A stretch of DNA of 64,000 nt, taken from contig JAHBXD010000002.1 in NCBI GenBank assembly GCA_019636695.1, forward strand, positions 310,001-374,000, in the 5' to 3' direction. Under the pieces are notes generated by a model that was not told where the DNA came from, made no database searches, and saw only the letters and a program-made list of their open reading frames with translations. Made by a program: the position numbers and the translations under genes. Positions 1 to 13,977 of the stretch are shown here, piece after piece. The stretch is from Phycisphaeraceae bacterium (GTDB taxonomy: Bacteria; Planctomycetota; Phycisphaerae; Phycisphaerales; UBA1924). Every line of letters starts with the position of its first letter. The first letter of the stretch is position 1.

Positions 1-79
1 CCAGCTGGTAGGTGATGCTGTGCTGAGCGCCAGCCAAGGCAGCCAGACCAGCAACTGCAACGATCGCAAACTTCTTCAT
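1..79 (-). CDS. Secreted protein, N-terminal fragment (runs off the window)
   Basis: Only the first 26 codons are inside the window. They read as a short signal peptide: M-K-K, then a stretch of Ala, Val, Gly and Leu, then an Ala-Gly-Ala cleavage-type site followed by Gln-His. The ATG at 77-79 (reverse complement) is preceded by an AGGAG ribosome binding site about 7 bases upstream, which supports this start. The mature part is outside the window, so no function can be given. Confidence 0.6.
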   Translation of the reverse strand, partial: MKKFAIVAVAGLAALAGAQHSITYQL

Positions 80-452
80 CTGTCGTCTCCTCGCAAGGAT
101 TCTGTTTTGAGGGGCGAGAGAAGCCCCATACAACCACACAACACGTGAGAACGAACAACTCGTTCCTGACCCGTAAAGAAAGATGAACCCAGATCGCGCA
201 ATTGCAAACCGGATAGAAGGACAAATCCGCATTTTTTCACATCGGGGCAGACCTCGCCGCCTGCAACGTGCCATCCCAAGGGAATTACCCGGTTGACGAC
301 GGCTCGCACCTGCGGAAATGACCGCAGAAACGGCTGCCCAAGTTCACCGGTGGCACCCCAAAACAAGGGTAAACCCTGGCTTGCGAGGCCATGGGCCTAA
401 GCGCGACCCGGAGGTATACGCCTCGACAGGCTCTGCCCATTTCGGGAAACGC
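80..452. other. Intergenic stretch between the partial secreted gene and terC
   Basis: No convincing gene is seen here. An open frame on the minus strand overlaps this stretch and the signal-peptide gene, but it has no recognisable family and no good ribosome binding site. Two small inverted repeats are present: GGGGC/GCCCC at 112-128, and GAACGA/TCGTTC at 149-165. Both lie in what should be the leader of the partial gene. No confident promoter or terminator was found. Confidence 0.4.
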
Positions 453-1658
453 TTACTCGCCGGAAGCAGGTTTGATTTTCGGCTTGACGAGCGCCGAGGC
501 GACGATCGCGCCACCAAGTAGCCCCACCACCACGATCAGGCTGATCGAGGTGTCGATCTTGATCCCCCGCACCGGATCGACCGACTGCCCCAGCCACCCC
601 GCCACATCGTCGATGTAGGGCGGGAAGGCCAATAACAACAACTTCACCCCGACGTAGGCCAGGATCAGAATCAGGGCGGGCTTGAGGAACCGGAATCGCG
701 CGATTGCCGCGGCCAGGCAGAAGTACAGCGAACGTAAACCCAGAATGGCAAAGATGTTACTTGTAAAGACGATAAACGGATCCGGGGTGATTGCAAAGAT
801 CGCCGGAATCGAATCGACCGCGAAAATCAGATCGGTGATCTCGACCATGATCAGCGCCAGGAAGAGCGGTGTAATCGCTTTCCGGCCTAGTGAGCCGGGT
901 TCCGGGGGCAGCGTCACCAGGTGCCCGTGCTCGTCGGTCGTGTACGACGGGGGGGTAGTCCGCCGCGTGAAAAACTTCTGCCCATCGTAAAACGTGACAA
1001 CGGGGTAGAGCCTGCGAACGAGCCTCACGACCCGGTTGTTTCCCGGATCGGGTTCGCTGTGAAAAAACGCCATTTTGGCGCTGGTCAGGAGCAGGAAGAC
1101 CCCGAATACGATCAGGATCCAGGTATAGCTCATGACGAGCTTGGCCCCCAGCCCGATCAGCACCCCGCGCATGATCAGTGCCCCAAGAATCCCCCAGAAA
1201 AGCACCCGGTGCTGATATCGAGCGGGCACGGCGAAATACGAGAACACCAGTGCGATGACGAAAATGTTGTCCATCGCCAGCGACTTCTCGACGACATAGC
1301 CCGCGAGGTATTGCTTGGCCGCCTCAAGCCCAGTCACCGTACCGATGATGATGGTCTTGGCCGTCGGGTCGCTCGCCGCGGCCCGGTTGTACATGGCAGT
1401 CTCGAGCCCGAGGCCGAGCCAGTGCCGCTCATAGGCGAAATAGATAAACACGGCAAAGGCAAGGCCTAGGGAGATCCAGAACGCCGACCAGAGGGCGGCC
1501 TCTTTCATGGAAATCGCGTGTGCATGGCGGTGGAAGACGCCGAGATCAAGCGCGAGAAAAATCCCGACAAGCAGGATGAACCCGGCGTACGCAAGCGTTC
1601 GCGCCGAGGGATCGTGCCAGAACCCTTCCGCCAAGACCAGTGCCAAAGTACTGAACAC
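453..1658 (-). CDS. TerC/Alx-family integral membrane protein
   Basis: A polytopic membrane protein of the TerC family, whose members are linked to tellurite resistance and to manganese or other metal export. Two family signatures are visible. One is a membrane segment with SLAMDNIFV near the middle. The other, nearer the C-terminus, is EITDLIFAVDSIPAIFAIT; its acidic residues are the conserved ones of this family. At least seven hydrophobic segments can be seen. The start is uncertain. The frame stays open to an ATG at 1868, but that 70-residue extension is rich in Pro, Gly, Cys and His and is not membrane-like. I prefer the GTG at 1656-1658, which follows GGAG and opens directly before the first helix (401 residues). 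It lies downstream of rpoC on the same strand, beyond a strong hairpin, so it is probably transcribed separately. Confidence 0.85.
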   Translation of the reverse strand: MFSTLALVLAEGFWHDPSARTLAYAGFILLVGIFLALDLGVFHRHAHAISMKEAALWSAFWISLGLAFAVFIYFAYERHWLGLGLETAMYNRAAASDPTAKTIIIGTVTGLEAAKQYLAGYVVEKSLAMDNIFVIALVFSYFAVPARYQHRVLFWGILGALIMRGVLIGLGAKLVMSYTWILIVFGVFLLLTSAKMAFFHSEPDPGNNRVVRLVRRLYPVVTFYDGQKFFTRRTTPPSYTTDEHGHLVTLPPEPGSLGRKAITPLFLALIMVEITDLIFAVDSIPAIFAITPDPFIVFTSNIFAILGLRSLYFCLAAAIARFRFLKPALILILAYVGVKLLLLAFPPYIDDVAGWLGQSVDPVRGIKIDTSISLIVVVGLLGGAIVASALVKPKIKPASGE

Positions 1659-1927
1659 AGGAAGCTCCGGGAGCGCTTCGGGCGCGCAATGGCCACACGA
1701 CGGGTGCGTGTGGTCTTGCGCTGGCGCCCATGCGCCCGGAGTGGCCGGGATGAGGGGAAGCCCCCACCCGTGCTGACGGCCGACCCCACTCCTCAGTATG
1801 TTGCGGACCTCGCCGCAACCTCCGGGAGAGGCTACTCCCCAGCACGACTGAAAGTCGTTCAGATACAAGTATAGCGTGCCCGTTTGAGGAGCGGATGATG
1901 CCGCACCGGGGCCGTGCGCGCATGAAA

Positions 1928-1952
1928 ACGGCCCGCCGCGAGGGCGGGCCGT
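1928..1952 (-). terminator. Intrinsic terminator of the rpoC operon
   Basis: A perfect 10-bp GC-rich stem (ACGGCCCGCC at 1928-1937 and its complement at 1943-1952) with a 5-base loop. On the minus strand the hairpin is followed by TTTTC and lies 44 bases after the rpoC stop. It separates rpoC from the terC-family gene. Confidence 0.8.
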
Positions 1953-1996
1953 GAGGGTGTCAAGGGCAGGCGTGGGCGGGTACCGCCCCCGGGCAC

Positions 1997-6529
<4,533 letters not shown>

Positions 6530-6572
6530 GGAATGCACCTCAGTATGCCGCAGGATTACGACGACTCTTAAG

Positions 6573-6854
6573 CTAAGCCACATCTTCCCAGCGATGGAAG
6601 GGGATGATGCGGGGCACCAGAATCACTCGCAACCCGTGTTCTTTGATCAAATTCTCTTCCACATCGGACAATCCGTCGTAAATCATGCTCATGTGTTCGG
6701 CATCCCTATGGACGGATACCGGCACGTACCAGACTTCATCAGAACCCACCACGCGAGAAGTCATGTCGTCGCCAAGAACGCGTACCCGGCGGGTGTAACG
6801 ACCTTCCCGCAATTGCCGCTGGATGAGATCCGCGATGTAAATGCTGTCCGCCAT
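6573..6854 (-). CDS. Uncharacterised 93-residue partner of the HEPN protein
   Basis: A small protein I do not recognise. It is mixed acidic and basic, has no membrane segment and no Cys, and has alternating hydrophobic strands in the centre (VWYVPVSV) and near the end ([11 protein letters not shown]). I chose the ATG at 6852-6854 because it has GGAGG about 7 bases upstream. A GTG further upstream would overlap the stop of the HEPN gene. The two genes are 23 bases apart on one strand and are probably co-translated. Known HEPN partners are usually MNT nucleotidyltransferases, which carry a GSxARG-type motif; none is present here. An antitoxin or binding partner of the HEPN protein is a guess from context. 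Base composition is lower in GC than the flanking rpo genes, which suggests acquisition. Confidence 0.6.
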   Translation of the reverse strand: MADSIYIADLIQRQLREGRYTRRVRVLGDDMTSRVVGSDEVWYVPVSVHRDAEHMSMIYDGLSDVEENLIKEHGLRVILVPRIIPFHRWEDVA

Positions 6855-6877
6855 TGGAACCGCCTCCCGCACGGAAG

Positions 6878-7267
6878 TCACTCAACACCGTCGAGCATCC
6901 TCTGAACACTCCTAGCCATCTTCAAAGCGAGAACTGCGTCATCAATCTCGAAAGAGGACTCCGGGTCGTAATCCGCACCGATTCGAAAACTCAACAGTCT
7001 TCGCATGTTCCTGGCCATCTTCATTCGATCTTCATCGCTGAATTTTCTCCGATTCAGGTTGTGGCGGACAAGTTCGATCAATTGTTCATGCCCCGGATTC
7101 GGTCGGCCTCCGATGCTGACATCAATGCCAGCCCGCTGTAACGCTTCAGTTGCTGCCGCGTACGTCGCGTAATACGCACGACTTAGGCAACCTCGCACGT
7201 ATCTGCCATCTTTGCAGTGCTGTGCTGCACCAAATTGCTCATCCCTCACGGCGTTCCACGAACCCAT
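6878..7267 (-). CDS. HEPN-domain protein inserted between rpoB and rpoC
   Basis: A 129-residue all-helical protein resembling the short HEPN domain family (the PF05168 type found in HEPN/MNT modules). What I see: a first helix leading to SRAYYATYAAATEAL at residues 29-43, matching the family's typical xAYYAxxxAA helix; a loop with R55-PNPG-H60; and R95 followed by ADY at 98-100, as in family members that read RxxADY. The R-x4-H spacing resembles the HEPN RNase motif but is not at the usual place, so nuclease activity is unproven. The ATG at 7265-7267 follows GGAG; a GTG nine bases upstream is possible. The gene sits 40 bases after the rpoB stop. Two 60-base lines inside this pair of genes count 45% and 47% GC, against over 60% around them. 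Confidence 0.7.
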   Translation of the reverse strand: MGSWNAVRDEQFGAAQHCKDGRYVRGCLSRAYYATYAAATEALQRAGIDVSIGGRPNPGHEQLIELVRHNLNRRKFSDEDRMKMARNMRRLLSFRIGADYDPESSFEIDDAVLALKMARSVQRMLDGVE

Positions 7268-7307
7268 CTTCGTCACTCCGTGTCGGTGTTTACGCGTTCA
7301 ACTCGTG

Positions 7308-10300
7308 TCACAACAAACTCCCGCTTTCCTGCTTGCGCTTCTCCAGCGTGATGTTCATCCCCAGGCCCTTGAGTTCGTTGCAGAGCACGTCAAAGGCCAC
7401 CGGCATCCCCGCCTCAAGCTTGTTCGTGCCTTTCACCATGCTCTCGTAGATCTTCGTGCGGCCTTCGACATCGTCGCTCTTGACCGTCAGCAGTTCCTGG
7501 AGGATGTACGCCGCCCCGTACGCCTCCAACGCCCAGACTTCCATCTCACCGAAGCGCTGGCCGCCGGTACGCGCCTTGCCGCCCAGCGGCTGCTGCGTGA
7601 TGAGGCTGTAAGGCCCCGTCGCGCGAGCGTGGATCTTGTCATCCACCAGGTGGTGCAGTTTGAGCATGTACATGAAGCCCACCGAGGTCTTCTGATGGAA
7701 CGGCTCGCCCGTGCGCCCGTCATGCAGTTGAATCTTTCCGCCCATGGGCATCACCGCCAGCAGCTCTCGCGGATGCGGATGTTCGCCCGACTTCTCATAG
7801 TGCGACCACCGCTCGCGAACGTGCGTGTTCGCCGCCTCGATCGCTTCGTGCACTTCCTTCTCGTTGGCGCCGTCGAAAACCGGCGTCACCGCCTGGAATC
7901 CGAGCACCTGCGCCGCCCAGCCCAGGTGCAGCTCAAGAATCTGGCCGACGTTCATGCGGCTGGGCACGCCCAGCGGGTTGAGCAGCACATCCACCGGTGT
8001 GCCGTCTTCCATGAAAGGCATGTCTTCCTCGGGCACAATGCGCGCGATCACACCCTTGTTTCCGTGCCGGCCGGCCATCTTGTCGCCCACAGAGAGGTGC
8101 CGCTTCGTCGCCAGATAGACCTTGACCATCTCCAGCACGCCCGTCGGCAGCTCATCGCCGCGCTTCATGTGGTTGACCTTACGGGTCTTCTCTTTCTCCA
8201 CGGCCTCCAGTCGCGGCCAGAACTGCCGATAAATCTTCTCCGCATCGGTCCGCGATTCCTTGCTGCCCTTGATCCACTTGATGTCGAACGTCTTGATCTG
8301 TTCAAGAATAACTTCCGGAATATCGCTCGCGCCCACCTTCTGGCGGGTCATCGGGTCAACCATCTCCGACCCGGTCACCTCCGCGATCTTGCCGGTCATT
8401 TCCTTGAACAGCTTGATGGCCTTCTCGTCCATCTCCTTCTGGTAGATCTCAATCTGCTTGTCAAGCTGCTTCTTCTGCGCTTCAGTCAGGTGGCCGCGGC
8501 GGCTGAACTTCCGTGCCCCGATCACGATGCCCTCGGCCCCCGCGGGAACCTCGAGCGAATCGTTCTTCACATCCTCGCCCGCCCGGCCGAAAATCGCATG
8601 CAGCAGTTTCTCTTCGGGCGTCAGTTCGGTCTTGCTCTTCGGGCTTACTTTCCCCACGAGAATGTCGCCCGGGCCGACACGCGTCCCCAGGCGAATAATC
8701 CCGTTCTCATCGAGATTGCGCAGCATCTTCTCACTGACATTCGGAATGTCCCGCGTGAACTCCTCCCGGCCGAGCTTGGTCTCGCGAATCTCGACGTCAT
8801 ACGCATCAATGTGAATCGACGTAAAGACGTCGTCTTTCACCACGCGCTCGTTGATCACGATCGCGTCTTCAAAGTTGTATCCGTCAAACGTGTTGAACGC
8901 CACGAGCACGTTCCGGCCGATCGCCAGTTCGCCGCTGCGCGTGCTCGCTCCGTCGGCGATCACCTGCCCCTTGGTCACCTGCTGGCCGGGGCGCACCACC
9001 GGGCGCTGGTTCAGGCACGTCCGCTCGTTCAACCCGACAAACTTCCGCAGCACATACTCGTCGGCATTATCGATGATGATCCGCTCGGCATCGGCATAGG
9101 TCACGGTGCCGGCGTTCTTCGCCTTCACCACCATGCCCGAGTTATACCCCACCGGGCCTTCCATCCCCGTTGCCACGCACGGCGGCTCAACGCGGATCAG
9201 CGGCACCGCCTGCCGCTGCATGTTGCTGCCCATCAGCGCGCGGTTCGCGTCGTCGTGCTCCAGGAACGGAATCAACGCCGCCGAAACACCCACAATCTGC
9301 TTCGGGCTGACATCGATGTACTCGACCTGCTTCGAGTCCACTTCCGTCAGTTCACCCTGCACCCGCGCCAGAATCATCCCCGATCGCAGCTTGCCCGTCG
9401 CCGGCTCGATCGTGTCCGCCGGCGCCAGCACCGATCGCATCTCCTCGTCCGCGCGAAGATACGTAATCTCCTCGGTCACCTTCCCGCCCTTGGCGATGCG
9501 ATACGGCGTCCGCAGGAATCCGTACTCATCCACCATCGAGAAAATGCCCATGCGGCTGATCAGGCCGATGTTCGTTCCCTCGGGCGTCTCAATCGGGCAG
9601 ATGCGGCCGTAGTGCGAAATGTGCACGTCGCGCACCTCGAACCCCGCCCGCTTGCGGTTCAACCCGCCCGGACCCAGCGCCGAAAGACACCGCTCATGCA
9701 CCAGGCTTGAAAGCGGATTGGTCTGGTCCACAACCTGGCTCAGTTCGCTCCGCCCGAAGAAGAAATCGATCGCGCTGCTGATGCTCTTGCTGTTCACCAG
9801 ATCGGCGATCTTGGTGATCTCATCAGGCTCCTTCACGCTCATGCGCTCCTGCACCGTGCGCTTCAGCTTCAGGAACCCCTTGCGCAGTTCGTCTACCGCC
9901 AGTTCATCCAGCGTGCGCAGACGACGATTCCCCAGGTGGTCGATGTCGTCCACCTGCGCAACCGGCCGCCCCGTCTCCGGATCAACCCGGTTCGATCGCA
10001 GGTCAAGCAGATACTTCACCACCTCCAGGAAATCCGTCGGCGTGATGAACATCAGGTCTTCAGGTGTGTCCGTGTTGAACTTCCGATTGATGCGGAAGCG
10101 ACCCACCCGGCCCAGACGATACCGGTTCTCGTCAAAGAACTTCTCACGGAACAACTGCTCGGCCTTGTCGATCTGCGGCGGGTTGCCCGGGCGCAATTTC
10201 GAATAGACCTTCAGCAGCGCCCACTCATACGCCGCGTCCGCTTCAAACTGCTCGTGCTTATCCTCGGCGATCGTGTTCAGAATGAGCGTGTCCTGCGGGT

Positions 10301-11243
10301 TCTGCACAACCCGCACTTTCTTCAGGCTCGACGCCGCGATCTTCGCTGCGCCTTCCTCGCCGATCTGACGCCCGACGTGCACCAACTCCTCACCCGTCTC
10401 GGTGTCGATGATCGCCGCCGCCGCGTAATGCTCCGGCCGGATCTTCTCCGCCGGAATCTCGTTCACCTCGTAGAAAATCGAGAGCAGATAGTCCGTCTCC
10501 GCCACGGGAATGGCGTTGGTGATCGCCGCTTCAAGCACCTGTTCGGTCGGCGCTTCGCCCGCGGGGGTGTGCTCCTGGATATACGCATCCTTCTGCTGGA
10601 GAAACAGCAGGCAGCGCAGGAACGTCGTCGCCGCGAGCTTGGACGACTGGTCGATCCGCATCGCCAGCGCGTCCTTCTTGTTCACCTCCAGCTCGATCCA
10701 GCTCCCGCGCTCCGGGATGATCCGGGCCGCGTGCAGCGGACGGTCCGCTTCGCTCGAGACGATCGAGAAATCCACGCCCGGCGAGCGGTGCAACTGGCTC
10801 ACAATCACCCGCTCGGCGCCGTTCACGATGAACTCGCCCCCGCCCATCATCACCGGGAACTCGCCGAGATAGACCTCCTCCTCCGGAAGATCCCCGTGCG
10901 TCTCACGGCGCAGACGCAGGCACACCTTGAAAGGACGCGCGTACGTCAGCCGTAGCTCACGGCACTCGTCCGAGGTGTACCGCGGCTCCTCCAGCAGGTA
11001 ATACTGGTACTCCAGCCGCATCTTCCCGTCGTAACTCTCGATCGGGAAGACCTCGCGCAGCAGAGCCTCCAGCCCCAGGTTCAGGTCGCGATCGTGCGGA
11101 CCGCGCGAAAGCTGGAGAAATCGCTCGTACGATGCCGACTGCACAATCGTCAGATCCCCGACCGCCACCGCGTCCCCACGCTTGGTGAAGTCACGGATCG
11201 TGCTCTTCCGAGCGGTGAAGTGGCGCACCTTCGTCGCAGGCAT
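7308..11243 (-). CDS. rpoB: DNA-directed RNA polymerase subunit beta
   Basis: The second-largest RNA polymerase subunit, 1311 residues from the ATG at 11241-11243, which has GAGGAA just upstream (a GTG four codons earlier is possible). Diagnostic stretches include [19 protein letters not shown] and [19 protein letters not shown] in the rifampicin/fork region, [12 protein letters not shown] in the C-terminal active-site region, and [20 protein letters not shown] near the end. In the rifampicin-binding cluster the sequence departs from the E. coli consensus at several positions: Val-Val replaces Phe-Met before Asp516, and Cys replaces Arg529 (codon at 9687-9689). It is transcribed from rplK and is separated from rplL by 263 bases holding a strong hairpin. 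Confidence 0.98.
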   Translation of the reverse strand: MPATKVRHFTARKSTIRDFTKRGDAVAVGDLTIVQSASYERFLQLSRGPHDRDLNLGLEALLREVFPIESYDGKMRLEYQYYLLEEPRYTSDECRELRLTYARPFKVCLRLRRETHGDLPEEEVYLGEFPVMMGGGEFIVNGAERVIVSQLHRSPGVDFSIVSSEADRPLHAARIIPERGSWIELEVNKKDALAMRIDQSSKLAATTFLRCLLFLQQKDAYIQEHTPAGEAPTEQVLEAAITNAIPVAETDYLLSIFYEVNEIPAEKIRPEHYAAAAIIDTETGEELVHVGRQIGEEGAAKIAASSLKKVRVVQNPQDTLILNTIAEDKHEQFEADAAYEWALLKVYSKLRPGNPPQIDKAEQLFREKFFDENRYRLGRVGRFRINRKFNTDTPEDLMFITPTDFLEVVKYLLDLRSNRVDPETGRPVAQVDDIDHLGNRRLRTLDELAVDELRKGFLKLKRTVQERMSVKEPDEITKIADLVNSKSISSAIDFFFGRSELSQVVDQTNPLSSLVHERCLSALGPGGLNRKRAGFEVRDVHISHYGRICPIETPEGTNIGLISRMGIFSMVDEYGFLRTPYRIAKGGKVTEEITYLRADEEMRSVLAPADTIEPATGKLRSGMILARVQGELTEVDSKQVEYIDVSPKQIVGVSAALIPFLEHDDANRALMGSNMQRQAVPLIRVEPPCVATGMEGPVGYNSGMVVKAKNAGTVTYADAERIIIDNADEYVLRKFVGLNERTCLNQRPVVRPGQQVTKGQVIADGASTRSGELAIGRNVLVAFNTFDGYNFEDAIVINERVVKDDVFTSIHIDAYDVEIRETKLGREEFTRDIPNVSEKMLRNLDENGIIRLGTRVGPGDILVGKVSPKSKTELTPEEKLLHAIFGRAGEDVKNDSLEVPAGAEGIVIGARKFSRRGHLTEAQKKQLDKQIEIYQKEMDEKAIKLFKEMTGKIAEVTGSEMVDPMTRQKVGASDIPEVILEQIKTFDIKWIKGSKESRTDAEKIYRQFWPRLEAVEKEKTRKVNHMKRGDELPTGVLEMVKVYLATKRHLSVGDKMAGRHGNKGVIARIVPEEDMPFMEDGTPVDVLLNPLGVPSRMNVGQILELHLGWAAQVLGFQAVTPVFDGANEKEVHEAIEAANTHVRERWSHYEKSGEHPHPRELLAVMPMGGKIQLHDGRTGEPFHQKTSVGFMYMLKLHHLVDDKIHARATGPYSLITQQPLGGKARTGGQRFGEMEVWALEAYGAAYILQELLTVKSDDVEGRTKIYESMVKGTNKLEAGMPVAFDVLCNELKGLGMNITLEKRKQESGSLL

Positions 11244-11460
11244 CAGCTTCCTCACTCACAAAATGTCAATGGACAACCGCGCCGACGCTGAGCGCGTCGG
11301 TCAACGTGGCCCGAACTCGGACTGCAGTTGCAGCGATGGCCCTGTTCCACGGGTTTCAAGGCGAATCCGTCAGTGTACACACCAGAATGGCCCGCGTCCA
11401 CACCCGCCCCGGGCGCGGCGAAAAAGGGCGCGCCTCCTGACGCACCCCTGACAAACGAAC

Positions 11461-11498
11461 CCGCTCGCCGGGCCGGGCTTCACCCGGCCCGGGAGCGG
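11461..11498 (-). terminator. Strong hairpin between rplL and rpoB (attenuator candidate)
   Basis: A perfect 10-bp stem (11468-11477 with 11483-11492, loop CTTCA) is extended by a further 6 bp (11461-11466 with 11493-11498) across one bulged base. It begins 8 bases after the rplL stop. On the minus strand it is not followed by a T-run, so partial termination or an mRNA-processing role is more likely than full termination. In E. coli an attenuator between rplL and rpoB lowers the level of rpoBC transcript relative to the ribosomal genes; a similar role here is inference. Confidence 0.55.
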
Positions 11499-11506
11499 TT
11501 ACTCGC

Positions 11507-11911
11507 TTACTTGATCTCAACCTCGGCGCCGGCGGCCTTCAACTGGTCAGCCAGCTTGTCGGCCTCTTCCTTGCCCAGGCCCTGCTTCACAGGCTTGGGA
11601 GCGCCGTCAACCAGATCCTTGGCTTCCTTCAGGCCCAGGCCAGTCGCCTCGCGGACGACCTTGATCACGTTGATCTTGTTCCCGCCCGGAGCCTTCAGCA
11701 CCACATCGAACTCGGTCTGCTCGACCGCCGCCGGGGCGCCGCCGCCGCCGCCACCTGCCGCAGCCATCACCACCGCGCCGCCAGCCGCGGCCTCGATGCC
11801 GTACTTCTCCTTCATGTAGTCCGCGAGATCCACGGCCTCCTTCAAGGTCAGGCCCGCGAGCTTGTCGCCCAGGTCGGTCACTTTCGCATCGAAAGTCTTC
11901 GTTTCGGACAT
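11507..11911 (-). CDS. rplL: 50S ribosomal protein L7/L12
   Basis: The acidic stalk protein that recruits translational GTPases to the ribosome, 134 residues. An N-terminal dimerisation helix region (about 1-45) is followed by the expected Ala/Gly-rich flexible hinge (about 46-62, including six Gly in a row). The C-terminal domain starts with TEFDVVL and contains the conserved [20 protein letters not shown] helix. It lies 208 bases downstream of rplJ, a wider gap than usual, with a small hairpin in the leader. Confidence 0.97.
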   Translation of the reverse strand: MSETKTFDAKVTDLGDKLAGLTLKEAVDLADYMKEKYGIEAAAGGAVVMAAAGGGGGGAPAAVEQTEFDVVLKAPGGNKINVIKVVREATGLGLKEAKDLVDGAPKPVKQGLGKEEADKLADQLKAAGAEVEIK

Positions 11912-11934
11912 GCTTCACCGCTTTCTCTAACTTG

Positions 11935-11953
11935 CCCAAGGGTTTCCCTTGGG
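11935..11953 (-). other. Hairpin in the rplJ-rplL spacer
   Basis: A perfect 8-bp inverted repeat, CCCAAGGG with CCCTTGGG, and a TTT loop, 24 bases upstream of the rplL start codon. The rest of the 208-base spacer (11912-12119) holds no gene. The hairpin could influence rplL translation or mRNA processing. There is no T-run, so it is not a standard terminator. Confidence 0.4.
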
Positions 11954-12119
11954 TCGCCCGAACAAGGCCGCTGCCTTCTCCCGGCTCCAATCCTGCAAGA
12001 GGGGCCGAACCACTCAGCGCTTTAACCCCGGGCCGATCGCCCTCCGGGGCCAGTTGCAGGTCAATGGTCTCTTCACGGCGCTTCGACGCCGAGATGCTTC
12101 CAACTTCGAAACGCGCCGA

Positions 12120-12665
12120 TCAGGAAACGGGCGCGATCGCCTCGCCCTTCTCCAACTTGTCTTTGATCGTCGCCACGATCCCGCCGATCTTGGCGCCAGG
12201 CCCCTTGACCGCCGCCACCAACTTCTGCGCCGGGCCGATCACCAAAGCCACGGCCTTGGCAATCGCCTCTTCGCGCGTCGGGAACTTACTCAACTGCTCA
12301 ACACCCGCCGCCCCGCGGAAGACCTGCCCATCGAGCACCGCCGCCTTCAGCTCGATCTCTTGGTTGGTCTTCATCAGCTCGACGATTTCGCGCGCCACCT
12401 CGACGACCGAGTTGCCGCCGAAGGCCAGGGCGCTCTGGCCCTTGATGCCGTCGAACATGACGCCGAGCGCCGAACCTTCAAACGTCTTGCGCGCAAGCGA
12501 GTTCCGCACGACGACAACCCGGATGCCCTTCTTTGCAAGGTCCGAGCGAAGCTTCGTCGTGGCGATGCCCTTCACGCCGCGGAGCGAGAGCATCACCGCG
12601 TTCTCCTGGCCGTCCAGGCGATCGCGGTAGTCCCGCATCACGATTCCTTTGACTGACTTCGACAT
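12120..12665 (-). CDS. rplJ: 50S ribosomal protein L10
   Basis: The stalk base protein that anchors the L7/L12 dimers to 23S rRNA, 181 residues. The N-terminal RNA-binding domain shows LRGVKGIATTKLRSDLAKKG and RVVVVRNSLARKTFEG, the usual L10 pattern. The C-terminal helix that holds L7/L12 is represented by the IVATIKDKLEKGE region. The ATG lies 18 bases after the rplA stop, so the two are cotranscribed. L10/L12 autoregulation is well known in other bacteria, but I see no L10 leader structure in the 18-base gap. Confidence 0.96.
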   Translation of the reverse strand: MSKSVKGIVMRDYRDRLDGQENAVMLSLRGVKGIATTKLRSDLAKKGIRVVVVRNSLARKTFEGSALGVMFDGIKGQSALAFGGNSVVEVAREIVELMKTNQEIELKAAVLDGQVFRGAAGVEQLSKFPTREEAIAKAVALVIGPAQKLVAAVKGPGAKIGGIVATIKDKLEKGEAIAPVS

Positions 12666-12683
12666 GAATCAGACTCCCGCGGC

Positions 12684-13385
12684 TCAGACCGCCGTCGCGG
12701 CCGCCTCAACGTGCTTGATCTGGATACCAGGCGTCATGGTCCCGCTGATGGTGATCCGCTTGATGTACGTGCCCTTCGCGGCGGCGGGTTTGGCCCGCTC
12801 GATCGCGTGAATGAAGTATTCCGCGTTCTCGACTAGGTCCGACTCCGGGAAACTCAGTTTCCCGACCACGGCGTGAACGTTCCCGCCCGCGTCGGTGCGA
12901 TATTCGACCTTGCCCGCCGAATACTCCTTCACCGCCGTCACGAGATCCTTGGTCACCGTGCCCGCCTTCGGCGAAGGCATCAGGCCCTTGGGGCCGAGCA
13001 CGCGGCCGAGCTTGCTGATCACCCGCATCATCTCGGGCGAAGCAACCGCGACGTCAAAATCCATCCAGCCCTTCTCGATCTCGGCGACAAGATCCTCGCC
13101 GCCGGCCTTCACCGCGCCGGCATCCAGGCACGCCTTGGTCTGGTCGCCCGGGCAGAAAACCACCACGCGCTTCGTCTTGCCGATGCCCTTCGGAAGGCTC
13201 ACCGATCCGCGAAGCATCTGGTCCGCCTGCTTCGGGTCCACGCCCAGATGCATGCAGATATCCACCGACTGATCGAACTTCGCCGGCTTGAACTGCTTCA
13301 GGGCCGCCACGGCCTCGGACAACGGCAAAGCGGCAGAGGGAACCAACTTGGAATTCTCACGACGACGACGTGTGTTCTTGGGCAT
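12684..13385 (-). CDS. rplA: 50S ribosomal protein L1
   Basis: The L1 stalk protein, which binds 23S rRNA and in many bacteria represses its own operon, 233 residues. Recognisable stretches are the N-terminal SEAVAALKQF region, DQMLRGSVSLPKGIGKTKRV, the GPKGLMPSPKAGTVT loop that is highly conserved in L1, and a C-terminal KRITISGTMTPGIQI. It starts 2 bases before rplK ends on the same strand order (rplK stop at 13388), so translation is probably coupled. Confidence 0.97.
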   Translation of the reverse strand: MPKNTRRRRENSKLVPSAALPLSEAVAALKQFKPAKFDQSVDICMHLGVDPKQADQMLRGSVSLPKGIGKTKRVVVFCPGDQTKACLDAGAVKAGGEDLVAEIEKGWMDFDVAVASPEMMRVISKLGRVLGPKGLMPSPKAGTVTKDLVTAVKEYSAGKVEYRTDAGGNVHAVVGKLSFPESDLVENAEYFIHAIERAKPAAAKGTYIKRITISGTMTPGIQIKHVEAAATAV

Positions 13386-13387
13386 GT

Positions 13388-13816
13388 TCAGTTCTCCACC
13401 GTCACGCCCATCGAACGGGCCGTGCCCTCGATGATCCGCATGGCCGCTTCCATCGAACCGCTGGTCAAGTCCGCCGCCTTTTCCTTGGCGATCGCCTCGA
13501 CCTGCGCTCGCGTCAACTTGCCGACCTTGTTCTTGTTCGGCTCGCCCGATCCCTTCTCAAGTTTCAACGCGTCCTTGATCAGCACCGCGGCCGGCGAACT
13601 CTTCACTTCAAACGTGAAAGAACGATCGCTGAACGCCGTGACAATGCACGCCACAACTCGGCCGTCAAGCTTGGCCGTCGCCGCGTTGAATTGTTGAATG
13701 AACTGCCCGGGGTTCACACCCTTCGAGCCGAGCACCGGACCCAGCGGCGGCGCAGGCGTAGCCTTGCCCCCCGGGGCCATGATCTTGAATACGTGCGTTA
13801 CTTCTTTCTTGGCCAT
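13388..13816 (-). CDS. rplK: 50S ribosomal protein L11
   Basis: The GTPase-centre protein, 142 residues from the ATG at 13814-13816, which has GGAGG upstream and begins M-A-K-K-E-V. The frame stays open 27 codons further upstream but that part is not L11-like. Conserved stretches are PGGKATPAPPLGPVLGSKGV, the Pro-rich linker region, and the C-terminal GSMEAAMRIIEGTARSMGV. It is the first gene of the operon. The usual upstream neighbours secE and nusG are not present; a TPR protein gene lies upstream instead. Confidence 0.97.
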   Translation of the reverse strand: MAKKEVTHVFKIMAPGGKATPAPPLGPVLGSKGVNPGQFIQQFNAATAKLDGRVVACIVTAFSDRSFTFEVKSSPAAVLIKDALKLEKGSGEPNKNKVGKLTRAQVEAIAKEKAADLTSGSMEAAMRIIEGTARSMGVTVEN

Positions 13817-13947
13817 CGGTCCTCCACCTCCCACCGGCCGTGAAGCCTTGCCCCCAAGCCCGTCGCGGCCAAGGCGACGGGCCGGCTCGGTGGTCAAACG
13901 GTTTGCAGTTCAGTTGTCGCCCGCCGCAACCGTTTGGCGGGGAGAGA

Positions 13948-13977
13948 AGCATAGGCCCATCCGTCGGTTGCAGACAA
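13948..13977 (-). promoter_or_regulatory. Putative sigma70-type promoter of the rplK operon
   Basis: On the minus strand TTGTCT (13972-13977) and TATGCT (13948-13953) are separated by 18 bases, and the -10 box is 131 bases upstream of the rplK start. Each hexamer matches four of six consensus positions. It lies in the only spacer upstream of the operon. No transcript data are available. Confidence 0.4.

Noticed and set aside
76-366. A 96-residue minus-strand frame upstream of the partial secreted gene
   Set aside because: It overlaps the signal-peptide start region, lacks a ribosome binding site, and has no recognisable pattern.
1659-1868. N-terminal 70-residue extension of the TerC-family protein
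   Set aside because: It is Pro/Gly/His/Cys-rich and not membrane-like; a GTG with a GGAG site begins directly before the first helix.
7212-9710. An 832-residue open frame on the plus strand opposite rpoB
   Set aside because: Antisense to a highly conserved gene; Arg/His/Leu-rich with no family resemblance. It is a by-product of high GC codon usage.
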